Notes: generated from the letters alone by a model not told the origin. 64,000 bases of DNA from Nocardia bhagyanarayanae (GCF_006716565.1 NZ_VFPG01000001.1:1612001-1676000), one strand, 5' to 3'. Shown: positions 16,914 through 25,718, counted from the stretch's first letter. Numbers and translations are program-made.

Positions 16914-18707
16914 ATGGCTGGTCTGCCCGCTGCGCGGCGTCGTGCCCTGATCACCTTGCTTCTGCTCGCCGTCGGCCTGACGGCGGCGGGCTGCGGTTCC
17001 GGCAACGATTCCGCCGACACCAGGGACCTCTGCGCGCCGCCGGGACTGAGCGCGGCGTCCGCGGCGCCGACGAACCTCGCGTCACCCGCCACCGCGGGTC
17101 CGGACCGGTACACCACCGCGAACACGGTCCCGCTCGAATCCATCGATGTGACGAAACTCGGGCTGATCACACCCGGCACGCTCAGCGTCGGCACCCTCTC
17201 GGACGCGCCGCCGAGCATCTGCGTGAACTCCGCGGGGACCTTCACCGGTTTCGACAACGAGTTGCTGCGCGCGGTCGCCGCGAAACTCGGTCTCCAAGTG
17301 CAATTCTCGGGTACCGAGTTCTCCGGCCTGCTGGCGCAAGTCGCCGGCGCGCGCTTCGACGTCGGCTCCTCCAACATCACCACCACCGACGCACGCCGTG
17401 AACTGGTCGGCTTCACCAACGGATACGACTTCGGGTACTTCGCCCTCGTGGTGGTCGACGGCAGTCCGATCAAGAGCTTCGCGGATCTGAGGCCGGGCAC
17501 CCGCATCGCGGTCGTACAGGGCACCGTGCAGGACGACTACGTGGTCAACACCCTGCGCCTGGACCCGGTGAAGTTCCCGGACTACAACACCGCCTACGCC
17601 AACCTGAAGACCGGTCAGGTCGACGCCTGGGTCGCGCCCTCGGCGCAGGCCGAAGGCGCGATCAAGCCGGGCGACGGCACCTCGGTGGTCCAGAACGCTT
17701 TCAGCCTGGACAATTTCGCCGCCTGGGCGGTGAACAAGAACAACAAACCGCTGACCGACGCGCTCAACAGCGGCCTGGACGCGGTGATCGCGGACGGCAC
17801 TTACGCCCGCCTCTACAGCGACTGGGTGCCGAGGCAGCTGCCGCCGGGCTGGAAGCCGGGCTCCAAGGCCGCGCCTACGCCGCAGCTGCCCGACTTCGCC
17901 GCACTCGCCGCGGAGAACACGACGGAAGAGAGCCAGGAGCAGAACGCTCCGAAATCGACCCTGCAGCAGTTGCGGGAGACGTTCTTCGATTGGTCGCTGT
18001 ACCGCAAGGCGTTTCCCGATCTGATCAAGACGGGTCTGCCGAATACGCTGATATTGGCGCTCGTCTCGGGCGCGCTCGGCACCGTGATCGGCATGCTGCT
18101 CGCCGTCGCGGGAATTTCCCGCACGCGCTGGTTGCGTTGGCCAGCACGGGTTTACACCGATATCTTCCGCGGTCTGCCCGCCGTGGTGATCATCCTGCTC
18201 ATCGGTCTCGGCATCGGGCCGGTGGCGCGCAACATCACCGGGAACAATCCGTACTGGCTCGGCGCGGTCGCGCTGGCGCTGCTCGCCTCGGCCTACATCG
18301 GCGAGATCTTCCGTTCCGGAATCCAATCCGTGGAAGCCGGGCAGCTGGAGGCCGCCCGCGCCATCGGTTTCGGTTACCGGCAGGCCATGACGCTGGTGGT
18401 GATCCCGCAGGGCGTGCGCCGGGTGCTGCCCGCGCTGATGAACCAATTCATCGCGCTCATCAAGGATTCCTCACTGATCTACTTCCTCGGTCTGCTGGCC
18501 AGCCAGCGCGAACTGTTCGCGGTGGGCCGAGATCTCAACGCGCAGACCGGAAATCTCTCGCCGCTCGTCGCCGCCGGCCTGATGTACCTGGTGCTGACCA
18601 TCCCGCTCACGCACCTGGTCAACTACATCGACCACCGGATGCGCACCGGACGACCGGACCAGCCGATCGACGAGCTGGAGCAGGCCACCATCACCGAAGG
18701 GCGCTGA
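16914..18707 (+). CDS. Amino-acid ABC transporter, substrate-binding lipoprotein fused to permease
   Basis: One 597-aa chain carries two subunits. Residues 1-27 are a lipoprotein signal (TAAGC, C27). Residues about 75-310 form a polar-amino-acid binding domain (SBP_bac_3: GTLSVGTLSDAPPSICVNS, FDVGSSNITTTDARRE). After a charged linker (about 325-365), residues 370-590 are a HisM/GlnP-type permease with an EAA loop near VEAGQLEAARAIGFGYRQAM. The binding domain is thus tethered to the channel outside the cell. The ATPase gene follows after 3 nt. Fusions of this layout are known for glutamine/polar-amino-acid importers; the substrate here is not assigned. Confidence 0.88.
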   Translation: MAGLPAARRRALITLLLLAVGLTAAGCGSGNDSADTRDLCAPPGLSAASAAPTNLASPATAGPDRYTTANTVPLESIDVTKLGLITPGTLSVGTLSDAPPSICVNSAGTFTGFDNELLRAVAAKLGLQVQFSGTEFSGLLAQVAGARFDVGSSNITTTDARRELVGFTNGYDFGYFALVVVDGSPIKSFADLRPGTRIAVVQGTVQDDYVVNTLRLDPVKFPDYNTAYANLKTGQVDAWVAPSAQAEGAIKPGDGTSVVQNAFSLDNFAAWAVNKNNKPLTDALNSGLDAVIADGTYARLYSDWVPRQLPPGWKPGSKAAPTPQLPDFAALAAENTTEESQEQNAPKSTLQQLRETFFDWSLYRKAFPDLIKTGLPNTLILALVSGALGTVIGMLLAVAGISRTRWLRWPARVYTDIFRGLPAVVIILLIGLGIGPVARNITGNNPYWLGAVALALLASAYIGEIFRSGIQSVEAGQLEAARAIGFGYRQAMTLVVIPQGVRRVLPALMNQFIALIKDSSLIYFLGLLASQRELFAVGRDLNAQTGNLSPLVAAGLMYLVLTIPLTHLVNYIDHRMRTGRPDQPIDELEQATITEGR

Positions 18708-18710
18708 ACG

Positions 18711-19436
18711 ATGAGTGCATCTCTGACCGGAACCGGCCTGCACCTGACCCTCGGCCGCAACCACGTGCTGCGCGGTATCGACATCCACGTCGACGCGGGT
18801 ACGACCACCACCGTCATCGGGCCGTCGGGCTCCGGCAAGTCGACCCTGCTCCGGGTGCTCAACCGGCTGCACGAACCCGACCGCGGTGACGTGCTGCTGG
18901 ACGGCAAGTCGGTGCTGCGCGAGGACCCGGACCGGCTGCGCCAGCGCATCGGCATGGTGTTCCAGCATTTCAACCTGTTCCCGCACAAGACCGTCGCGGA
19001 CAACATCGCGCTCGGGCCGCGCAAGCTGCGCGGTCTGTCGAAGGACGCGGCGCGGGCACTGGCGATCGAGCAGCTGGAGATCGTCGGGCTGGCCGACAAG
19101 GCCGACGCACGTCCGGGGAACCTCTCCGGCGGCCAGCAGCAGCGGGTCGCGATCGCCCGCGCGCTGGCCATGCGGCCCGAGATCATGTTCTTCGACGAGG
19201 CCACCTCGGCGCTGGATCCCGAGCTGGTGAAGGGCGTGCTCGGGCTGATGAGCGAGCTGGCGTCGGGCGGCATGTCGATGATCGTGGTGACGCACGAGAT
19301 GGGGTTCGCGCGCAGCGTCTCGGACAACGTGGTGTTCATGGACCAGGGGCAGGTGGTGGAGACCGGCGCGCCGGAGGCGCTGTTCGACGCGGCCGAGACG
19401 CCGCGGTTGCGGAAGTTTCTTTCGCAGGTGCTCTGA
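18711..19436 (+). CDS. Amino-acid ABC transporter ATP-binding protein (GlnQ-type)
   Basis: 241-aa ATPase with Walker A GPSGSGKST, Q-loop FQHFNLFPHKT, signature LSGGQQQRVAIARAL, Walker B IMFFDEATSALDPE and switch His in VVTHEMGFAR, the set typical of polar-amino-acid importers. It begins 3 nt after the stop of the fused binding-protein/permease gene, so the two form a complete importer (two ATPases with two fused chains). Confidence 0.92.
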   Translation: MSASLTGTGLHLTLGRNHVLRGIDIHVDAGTTTTVIGPSGSGKSTLLRVLNRLHEPDRGDVLLDGKSVLREDPDRLRQRIGMVFQHFNLFPHKTVADNIALGPRKLRGLSKDAARALAIEQLEIVGLADKADARPGNLSGGQQQRVAIARALAMRPEIMFFDEATSALDPELVKGVLGLMSELASGGMSMIVVTHEMGFARSVSDNVVFMDQGQVVETGAPEALFDAAETPRLRKFLSQVL

Positions 19437-19639
19437 GGTTTCGCCCGCGGCGGCTTCCCGCCCGCGCCGCCGACCCGGCACGCAGAGGTGCGCCGTCCGT
19501 CGAGCATTGCCCGCGGTGGCGCTCGCGGGCACCTGCACTTGCCGTTCAGCGCACCCTTGGCAACCGCATTCATGCGTAAGTGTTAATGTGTCCTTGTTCA
19601 CAGATGCACCTGTCCATCCCGATGGAAGAAGGCTTTCTG

Positions 19640-19936
19640 ATGACTGCGGCACACTCCGAGCACACCGGCCACACGCATACCCACTGCGAGGGCTGCGGCC
19701 ACGTCGCCGTCCCGCACGGCGACCACATCGACTACGTCCACGACGGCCACCTGCACCGCGCCCACGACGGCCACTTCGACGAATGCGAGCCCTCCGGCCA
19801 CACCGAAGCCGCGAACCACGACCACGTGCACGGTGAAGGCTGCGGCCACGTCGCCGTCCCCCACGGCGACCACATCGACTACATCCACGACGGCCACCGC
19901 CACGCCCCCCACAACGGTCACTACGACGAACACTGA
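19640..19936 (+). CDS. His-rich metal-binding protein with an internal duplication
   Basis: 98 aa, about a quarter His. Two copies of a roughly 35-residue unit are visible: CGHVAVPHGDHIDYVHDGH at about 20-38 and CGHVAVPHGDHIDYIHDGH at about 67-85, each preceded by HCEGC or HGEGC and followed by more His/Asp. This pattern suits Zn or Ni binding or storage. Similar small proteins are widespread and often mislabelled as zinc-transporter permeases, but there is no membrane segment here. ATG at 19640 with AAGG 8 nt upstream; an ATG 18 nt earlier is also in frame. The 200-bp gap upstream is unremarkable apart from an AT-richer patch near 19575-19600. Confidence 0.75.
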   Translation: MTAAHSEHTGHTHTHCEGCGHVAVPHGDHIDYVHDGHLHRAHDGHFDECEPSGHTEAANHDHVHGEGCGHVAVPHGDHIDYIHDGHRHAPHNGHYDEH

Positions 19937-19951
19937 CCCCGGCGCGTCCGT

Positions 19952-19969
19952 GACTGTCCGCCAACAGTC
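19952..19969. terminator. Short hairpin between convergent genes
   Basis: GACTGT-ccgcca-ACAGTC, a perfect 6-bp stem with a 6-nt loop, between the His-rich gene and the leftward XRE gene. Modest strength. Confidence 0.45.
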
Positions 19970-19990
19970 CGGCGCACGGCCGAGTGACCG

Positions 19991-20146
19991 TTACCCCGCC
20001 GCCCGCAACCGCACCTCCAACCGCAACCCCAACGCCTCCGCATACCGCTCGAGCATCGGGATCGTCGGCATGGTGCCGCCCGCCTCGAACCGTGCCACGG
20101 CGGGCTGCTTAAATCCCGCCCGCTCGGCCAACTCGGCCTGCGTCAT
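19991..20146 (-). CDS. Truncated XRE (HigA-like) helix-turn-helix protein
   Basis: 51-aa product: MTQAELAERAGFKQPAVARF is a canonical XRE helix-turn-helix, and the end LERYAEALGLRLEVRL matches the C-terminus of HigA-type antitoxins, which normally run 90-110 aa. The first helix is missing at the ATG, yet the codons just upstream read ARREELG, exactly what a full XRE domain would have, with no start codon before the preceding gene's stop. GGAGG lies 8 nt before the ATG. It is either a short regulator at the end of the CHAT operon (29-bp gap) or the remnant of a longer gene cut by rearrangement. No toxin partner is visible. Confidence 0.55.
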   Translation of the reverse strand: MTQAELAERAGFKQPAVARFEAGGTMPTIPMLERYAEALGLRLEVRLRAAG

Positions 20147-20175
20147 CCCGAGTTCCTCCCGTCGGGCGGGTGTGG

Positions 20176-21501
20176 TCAGGTGTGGAAGGTGGCTATGGCG
20201 GACCAGAGGAGGGGGGAGTGGTGGATGGCGCCGGTTTCTCGCCAGGTGGTGAGGCGGGTGCGGTGCCAGGTGGTGAGGGGGAGTAGGGGGTTGGGGTGGT
20301 CGTGGGCGGTGTCGATGGCGCGGATGAGATCTTGCAGCGGGGTCGCGGCGGTGGCGCCGGCGAGGCGCTGGAAGGCCAGGTCGGTGGGGAGCGGCCAGCG
20401 GGTGGCGGTGACGAGTTCGGCGCCGCCGTTGATCATGGCGGCGATGAGGCCGAGCGCCTCGGTGAAGCGTAGGTCGCCGCCGCTTTCGCAAGCGATGAGG
20501 GCGACACGGCTCGGAATCGGCCAAAGGTCGGGGCCCGCAACGGGTTCGGGCTCCAGCGTGTGCGTGCCGAGCAGGAGGTCCTTGGCCGAGAGCGGACGGT
20601 GCGCGCGCAGCGGTTCGGCGAAACCGGTGGTGTCGGCGGCGCAGGCCAGGTGCAGTTCGGCGTTCTCGCTCTGACCGGATTCCGGGGCCGCGGCCGTGAC
20701 GTGACCGACGTAGATCAGCCGCGAAGCCCCCGCGCGGAGCGTTTCGGAGAGCCACGCGCGATCCAGATCGGTGCGGCGGAAGACTTCGACGGGATCTGTC
20801 ACGACAGGGCGGAGGCGTTGCTCCGCAACGAGTTCGGCGACTCGCTCGGCAAGCGGTCCGGTGCCGTCCATCCGCCCGAGGACCGAACCGAGGGCGGAGT
20901 CGGCGCGAAAACCCGGCACGCGCGGATCGAGGACCGCCACCACGGGCAACTCACGGTCGGCGGACCAAGAACGCGCGCGGCGATCCGGCGCGTGCACGAC
21001 ACCCGCGGGCGCGAGCAGGCTGACGTCGGCGAAATCGACGAGCCGCAAGGCCGGGTCGGGCGCGATGATCTCCCACGGCACCTGCGCCACCCGCGGCGAG
21101 GGTTGCAGCCGGATGTGCGGACGGATTCCGCGCGTATACAGCTCGTGCAACTGCACCGCCAAGCCGTACGGCAGAAGCGCCCGAGAAAGAGACTGCGCCA
21201 GTGGGTATTCCGCATCGGGCGAGGCGAAGGCTCCGGTCGTGAGCGCGCGCTCGAGCCCACCGGGCACGTTGGGATTCGGCAGCGCGTCGGCGAGCGCCCG
21301 CACGGCCTCCGTGATCGGATCACCCGGCAGCATCGCGGCGCCCCGCGGCGCGGAATCGTCCTCCCACCGCCAGGACATGTAGACGTCACCGGCATCGGCC
21401 ATCCGCACGACAACCGTCGGTCGCTCGGATGCTTCTCTCCCCGCGTCCGGCCCCGCGCCCACCTCCCGTGCGCCCGGTAGATCGCTGACCACTCGGCTCA
21501 T
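20176..21501 (-). CDS. CHAT-domain (caspase-like) protease
   Basis: 441 aa. The C-terminal half is a CHAT peptidase of clan CD: the catalytic His lies in RLIYVGHVTAA (H267) and the Cys in VALIACESGGD (C338), each after a hydrophobic strand, and the shorter conserved block AMINGGAELVTATRWPLP follows. The N-terminal half (1-180) has no recognised fold beyond VPWEIIAPDPALRL, a strand-rich block commonly preceding CHAT domains. No signal peptide. It overlaps the stop of the upstream TPR gene (ATGA), implying coupled translation and probably a complex. CHAT proteases linked to TPR proteins occur in conflict and cell-death systems; activity and trigger here are inference. Confidence 0.88.
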   Translation of the reverse strand: MSRVVSDLPGAREVGAGPDAGREASERPTVVVRMADAGDVYMSWRWEDDSAPRGAAMLPGDPITEAVRALADALPNPNVPGGLERALTTGAFASPDAEYPLAQSLSRALLPYGLAVQLHELYTRGIRPHIRLQPSPRVAQVPWEIIAPDPALRLVDFADVSLLAPAGVVHAPDRRARSWSADRELPVVAVLDPRVPGFRADSALGSVLGRMDGTGPLAERVAELVAEQRLRPVVTDPVEVFRRTDLDRAWLSETLRAGASRLIYVGHVTAAAPESGQSENAELHLACAADTTGFAEPLRAHRPLSAKDLLLGTHTLEPEPVAGPDLWPIPSRVALIACESGGDLRFTEALGLIAAMINGGAELVTATRWPLPTDLAFQRLAGATAATPLQDLIRAIDTAHDHPNPLLPLTTWHRTRLTTWRETGAIHHSPLLWSAIATFHT

Positions 21502-23015
21502 ACCGCCAGCACCCGCCCCTCCCGCACCGCGCGCCCATAACGCCCCTCGGCGGCGGCGATGTACTGGGCGAGCGCGATGTGCCCGTCTGGCGCGACTGCC
21601 AGCCGTGGCGGCGGCGCTACTCGCAACCCCGCCGCGGCGGCGACCTTGGCCAACGCCGATCCGAGTTGGAGCGCGGAACCTCCCATCGACGGCGCGGTTT
21701 CGATCGGCGACAGCGGTTCGAGCGGAAGCTGGGGGCGGGGTTGGTGGTCCGTGGCCGCGATATCCAACGTGGTTCCAGCGCATTGCGTTTCGATGAGATC
21801 GGCGATGAGTGGGCCGTCGCCGCAGAGATAGGCGAATCGGAACGCCAAGCGCATGGCCGGGTCGGCGATCTCGCGGTTCCACTGGGCGCGCTGGTTGCCG
21901 TTCGGCAGCGTGTATCGGACGGCGTCGATGGCGATCGCCGCCGGCACCGCGACATCGCGGGCCAGCGTCAACAGCTCGGGCGTCGGCGAGTCGACGCTGT
22001 CGATGAGGGCCTCCAGCAGCACGGCGTGCCAGAAATCGACCTGCGCGCAGTGCAATCCGAGGCCGCGCGAGGCGTACGCGTCGAACGCGGCGGCGAGCAG
22101 CTCCTGTCCCTCGTCGACGCGAAACCCTTTGAACGCCACCGTCGCGAGGCGGGTCTGCACCGCGGCCACATCCAGCGCCGCGCCGGATGCCTCGAAGCAG
22201 GCCAGGCTGCGCCGGTACAGCGCCTCGGCCTGTTCGTCGTCGTCGCGTTGTTCGGCGACGAACCCCATGATCCTGAGCCCGACTCCGGCGCGATACTCGA
22301 GACCCGCCTGTTCGAAGTACTCCTGGCTCGCTCGCAGCGGCTCCTCCGCCGCGTCGAACCGGTCGACCCTGGTGTACAGCGTCGCGAGATTCTGCTGGGT
22401 TTCGGCCACCGCGTTGCGGTCGCCCGCCGCCTCGAACGCGGCCAGCGCTTGCTGGGCGAAGTCGATGCCGAGTTCCCTGCGTCCGGTCTCGAAGTACGCA
22501 CCCGCCAGGTTCATCAGCGGATGACCGGCCAGGTGCGGTGCGAAACGCTCAGCGACGTCCAGTGTTTCGGTGGCGAGTTCGATGACGCGCACCCATTGGG
22601 CGCGGTGGAACGCGACCGCCGTCAGCGAGAGCAGGCACGGCACGCGCAGCGCACCGAACTCGGGATTGTCCGCGAGCAGCGCCCTGGCCTGCTCGAGCGC
22701 CGCTTGCGCGTCGTCGAGCTCGCCGAGGTGCTGGAGCGCCTGCGAGTAGTTGACGAGCGTTGACGCCCGCTTCTCGACCGCGTCCTCGGGAATCTCCGCC
22801 AGTGCCGACCGGAACCGGACGACCGCGCCCGCGTGGTCGCCGAGCTCGTCGCACATGCTCGCCGCGTTCACCAGCGCGCTGACTCGCACGCCATCGGAGG
22901 TGGTGCGTACCGCGTGCTCGAAGATGCGCAGCGCCTCCGCGACCTCGCCGCGCTGATAGGCTGCGGCCCCTTCGTAGAGCAGTTCCAGGCCGGGCGGCGC
23001 CTCGTCAGCGGTCAT
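21498..23015 (-). CDS. TPR-repeat protein (CHAT operon)
   Basis: 505 aa, cytosolic, largely helical. Residues about 5-320 hold some eight TPR-like helix pairs, for example YEGAAAYQRGEVAEALRIFE, NYSQALQHLGELDDAQAALE and NLATLYTRVDRFDAAEEPL. The rest (about 330-505) is helical with Pro-rich linkers and no family I recognise. TPR arrays bind peptides or partner proteins, so a scaffold or sensor for the adjacent CHAT protease is the natural inference. It overlaps both neighbours, sharing 1 nt (TGATG) with the upstream stop and 4 nt with the CHAT start. Confidence 0.85.
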   Translation of the reverse strand: MTADEAPPGLELLYEGAAAYQRGEVAEALRIFEHAVRTTSDGVRVSALVNAASMCDELGDHAGAVVRFRSALAEIPEDAVEKRASTLVNYSQALQHLGELDDAQAALEQARALLADNPEFGALRVPCLLSLTAVAFHRAQWVRVIELATETLDVAERFAPHLAGHPLMNLAGAYFETGRRELGIDFAQQALAAFEAAGDRNAVAETQQNLATLYTRVDRFDAAEEPLRASQEYFEQAGLEYRAGVGLRIMGFVAEQRDDDEQAEALYRRSLACFEASGAALDVAAVQTRLATVAFKGFRVDEGQELLAAAFDAYASRGLGLHCAQVDFWHAVLLEALIDSVDSPTPELLTLARDVAVPAAIAIDAVRYTLPNGNQRAQWNREIADPAMRLAFRFAYLCGDGPLIADLIETQCAGTTLDIAATDHQPRPQLPLEPLSPIETAPSMGGSALQLGSALAKVAAAAGLRVAPPPRLAVAPDGHIALAQYIAAAEGRYGRAVREGRVLAV

Positions 23016-24004
23016 CAGAAGTCCGAATCCGTTGCCGCGGCGGATACCTCGGCGAGCAGCGCGTCCTCGTCACCCGCTGCCGCACGGCCGAGCCGAGCGA
23101 CCGCGAAATCGCGAATACGTTGCCGTTCTTCCCGTTCGGCACGCAGCTCCGCCGGACCAACGCCGGGAACATAAACTCGCACCGCGGCGACTTCGTCCGA
23201 CGAAACCGACGCCGCACCCTGCCAGGTATCGCCGAACAGCTCGAGTTCGGTGTCGACCGAACCGCCCACGGTGTCGAGCAACGCACGCGGTCGCAAATGC
23301 TCGGGCGCGGACACCAACTGGGGAGCGGCCACCGCGCGAACCCGAACGAGCGTCGCGCCCTCGGCCCTGGTCAATTCCCAGGACACCGCGCGTTCGGAGG
23401 CGTCGACAAGCCCGGGCGGACAACGCCGCCAATCCCATCCGCCGCTGCCTCGCCCCAAGACCAGCTCGCCGTGCCGGGCACCGGGCCCGGCGGCCAGCGC
23501 GTAATCCTCCGCCCGGCCGAGCGCGGTGGAGGGCGCTGTCACCGGCTCGAGGTGCGCGTCGACGCCGTCCACCAGCGACTCGCATTCCTCGGTGAGCGTC
23601 GCGATCTCGGTGTCGAGCAGGTGCTGATCCAGCGGCGGGATGCCGTCGATGGTGGACGCGGGCCACCAGCGAGCCGCCCAGTGCGCGTAAGCCAGTCGCC
23701 TGGCCCTGTTCACCAGAGTGGGCAGCGCGGGTTCGGCCTCGAGTTCGCCGGTTCTCTTGTCGGCGACAGCCAGTGTGACGCGTTCGCCGTATACCGCCCA
23801 CAACCATTCCTGCGCGTCGTCGAGGTCGTGCAGCACGGCGGCCGGAATACGTTCGTCGGCAAGCAGACTCCAGCTGAGATGGCCGCCGATCACCTCCAAC
23901 ACCAGGGTGTCCAGCGCGGGCGCGTCATCCAGAACCGTTGGCGCGCCGACGGGAGCGACGGACCAGAGTCCGTCCGCGTGTTCGCGTACGAGCACCGCGT
24001 TCAT
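23015..24004 (-). CDS. Uncharacterised protein of the CHAT/TPR operon
   Basis: 329 aa, acidic, no signal peptide or membrane segment. Trp-rich patches (HLSWSLLADERIP, AYAHWAARWWPAS, GGWDWRRCPPGLVD) suggest a folded domain with a beta-rich C-terminal half (about 195-290) and a charged helical end (ELRAEREERQRIRDFAVARL). I do not recognise the family. Its start and stop each overlap neighbouring genes by a few nucleotides, so it is made with the 532-aa protein upstream and the TPR protein downstream and is likely a subunit or regulator of the same system. Confidence 0.75.
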   Translation of the reverse strand: MNAVLVREHADGLWSVAPVGAPTVLDDAPALDTLVLEVIGGHLSWSLLADERIPAAVLHDLDDAQEWLWAVYGERVTLAVADKRTGELEAEPALPTLVNRARRLAYAHWAARWWPASTIDGIPPLDQHLLDTEIATLTEECESLVDGVDAHLEPVTAPSTALGRAEDYALAAGPGARHGELVLGRGSGGWDWRRCPPGLVDASERAVSWELTRAEGATLVRVRAVAAPQLVSAPEHLRPRALLDTVGGSVDTELELFGDTWQGAASVSSDEVAAVRVYVPGVGPAELRAEREERQRIRDFAVARLGRAAAGDEDALLAEVSAAATDSDF

Positions 24005-25602
24005 CAGCTCGCCCTCGATTCCGTCGAACCGAACTCACCCGCGACCGCATTCGCGCTGAGCGCGTTCTTCACCTTGGTGCGGTGATCCAGGATGACCGAG
24101 CGGCCCACGCCGTCCAGCAGATCCCACAGCTCATCGGGTTCTTCTACCGGAGCCGCGCGAACATCCCGCCCGTGCAACCGAACCCAGAGCCGCCGCAGGT
24201 AGGGCCGCCATGGGGTGCGGAGTTCCGCGGCGATCTGCGCGAGCGGACCACTGGCTTCCTCGGCCTCGTGCACCGCGAGCCGCCGCGCTTGCAGCACATA
24301 GGCTTCGCGCCGCCATCGGTTGTTGATCACCTGGTGCGCAGCGGTTTCGCGCGCCTCACCGCCGGGCGCGGCTACCGGCTCGGCTGCCCGCGTGAGTTTC
24401 TCCGCGCCGCGACTCGACCACGGGTCGTCCGCTGCACCGCCGCGATCCCGCGGCGTGACGGCGGCCGCCCTGCCGCGTTCCGCCCCTGCGGCGTCCGCCG
24501 TGCTGTCGCCTTCTGCCCGCGCGAGGACCGCCGCACCGCCGCGATCCAACCGCCCGTCCTTCGCCCCGCTTCCGCGTTCCGCTCGCGCGGCATCCGAGAG
24601 GTGCCGCACCCGCGCCGCCGTACCACCGCGCTCGTCCGACACCACACCGAACGGCGAAAGCCCGACAGCCAGAACGACTCCGGCCGCAGCGCCCACGCGA
24701 AGCGTCTCGTCGAGCAGCGCCCACGGCGCACAACTACGGGCGATCTCGTCGGTGACCAGCTCGGGAATCGGTGGTAGCTCAGCGCGTTCGCTCGACGCCT
24801 GCAACACCGTGAAGACCCGTTCGTAGATCGTGCGGTCGAACGGCAGCCCCAGATCCGCCTTGGACGCCGACGCGCCGAGCGCGGGCGGGCGCGGCAGCGG
24901 ATGCGCGGTGAGCCCGAGTTCGTTCGCGCTGCCGCCGGATGCCCGGTGCCACAGGTCGATACCGGAATGGGTGCCCGCGTGCGCCGCGACGAGGCGGTCC
25001 AGTTCCGGCTGCCCGTCGCCGGTCACCCGACTGTTGGCGCACGCGTCGAGCAGTTCCTCGAACCCCGCTGTGTGATCGCCGCTGACCGCCGCCGGACGAC
25101 GCCGCCAGGCGATCTCGATCAACCCACCCAGCTCCCGCACCACCTCCGCGTCGGTGAGGTGCTCCTTGAGCGCCTGCGTGGTTCGGCCGGCGGCGAATTC
25201 GTGGATATCGCGCAGCGCGGCCTCCGCGTTCTGCCTGTCCCGCACCGGATCCGGGTGTCCCGCCGTAGTCGCGAGCTCGAAACAGCGCTGGAAGTAGAGA
25301 TCCTGCGGATTGCCCTCGGTGATGCGCAGCGCGCGGCGGACCTGCTTGAGCAGCGTGAACCAGGCCGCGGTGGCGCGCAGCACGTCGGCGGCGGCGTATA
25401 TCCGGGTGGCGAGCAGCGTCGCGCCGTCCGCGGTCAGGATGGCGCCCGCGCAGCTCGGATGCTGCACGGGCCGGATGACCAGCGGGTCGAGCACGAGTTT
25501 GACGGTCCGGCGCAGCGGTCCGCCCTGTGGGCCGCTGAGTGCTTCGACACCGTCGAGCTTGCGCCACACCTCGTCGAGCACCATGGCGCGCGGTCGTCGC
25601 AT
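24004..25602 (-). CDS. Uncharacterised first gene of the CHAT/TPR operon
   Basis: 532 aa. Residues 1-250 are helical and look conserved (VWRKLDGVEALSG, LDPLVIRPVQHPSCAGAIL). One hydrophobic stretch lies at about 300-318 (VGAAAGVVLAVGLSPFG). Residues about 330-425 are a low-complexity Arg/Ala/Gly/Glu linker, and the end is helical again (INNRWRREAYVLQARRLAVH). No family recognised. The start at 25602 is supported by TAACCT 6 nt upstream (leaderless promoter), and its stop overlaps the next start (ATGA). It is the promoter-proximal gene of the four-gene operon. Confidence 0.75.
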   Translation of the reverse strand: MRRPRAMVLDEVWRKLDGVEALSGPQGGPLRRTVKLVLDPLVIRPVQHPSCAGAILTADGATLLATRIYAAADVLRATAAWFTLLKQVRRALRITEGNPQDLYFQRCFELATTAGHPDPVRDRQNAEAALRDIHEFAAGRTTQALKEHLTDAEVVRELGGLIEIAWRRRPAAVSGDHTAGFEELLDACANSRVTGDGQPELDRLVAAHAGTHSGIDLWHRASGGSANELGLTAHPLPRPPALGASASKADLGLPFDRTIYERVFTVLQASSERAELPPIPELVTDEIARSCAPWALLDETLRVGAAAGVVLAVGLSPFGVVSDERGGTAARVRHLSDAARAERGSGAKDGRLDRGGAAVLARAEGDSTADAAGAERGRAAAVTPRDRGGAADDPWSSRGAEKLTRAAEPVAAPGGEARETAAHQVINNRWRREAYVLQARRLAVHEAEEASGPLAQIAAELRTPWRPYLRRLWVRLHGRDVRAAPVEEPDELWDLLDGVGRSVILDHRTKVKNALSANAVAGEFGSTESRAS

Positions 25603-25608
25603 TCGACC

Positions 25609-25614
25609 AGGTTA
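25609..25614 (-). promoter_or_regulatory. -10 box of a leaderless promoter (CHAT/TPR operon)
   Basis: On the minus strand TAACCT precedes the ATG at 25602 by 6 nt with no ribosome site, giving one promoter for the whole four-gene operon. Confidence 0.5.
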
Positions 25615-25680
25615 ACGGACCTTCGGTCGGTTCGGGCCGCCGAAACTTGGGATCGGTAGGCGGCGCGCGATTCCTACCTT

Positions 25681-25718
25681 TCTCTCAACGGCCCAACAGG
25701 GCCGGACCAACCGAGAGA
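25681..25718 (+). promoter_or_regulatory. 5'-leader hairpin of the LpqH-like gene
   Basis: Inner stem CGGCCC/GGGCCG (25689-25704) and outer TCTCTC/GAGAGA arms, ending 17 nt before the ATG at 25736. Could stabilise the mRNA of what is likely an abundant lipoprotein. Confidence 0.4.

Noticed and set aside
16520..17524. 335-residue N-terminal extension of the P450
   Set aside because: The frame is open, but the residues show no P450 or domain features and run antisense into the amino-acid transporter gene.
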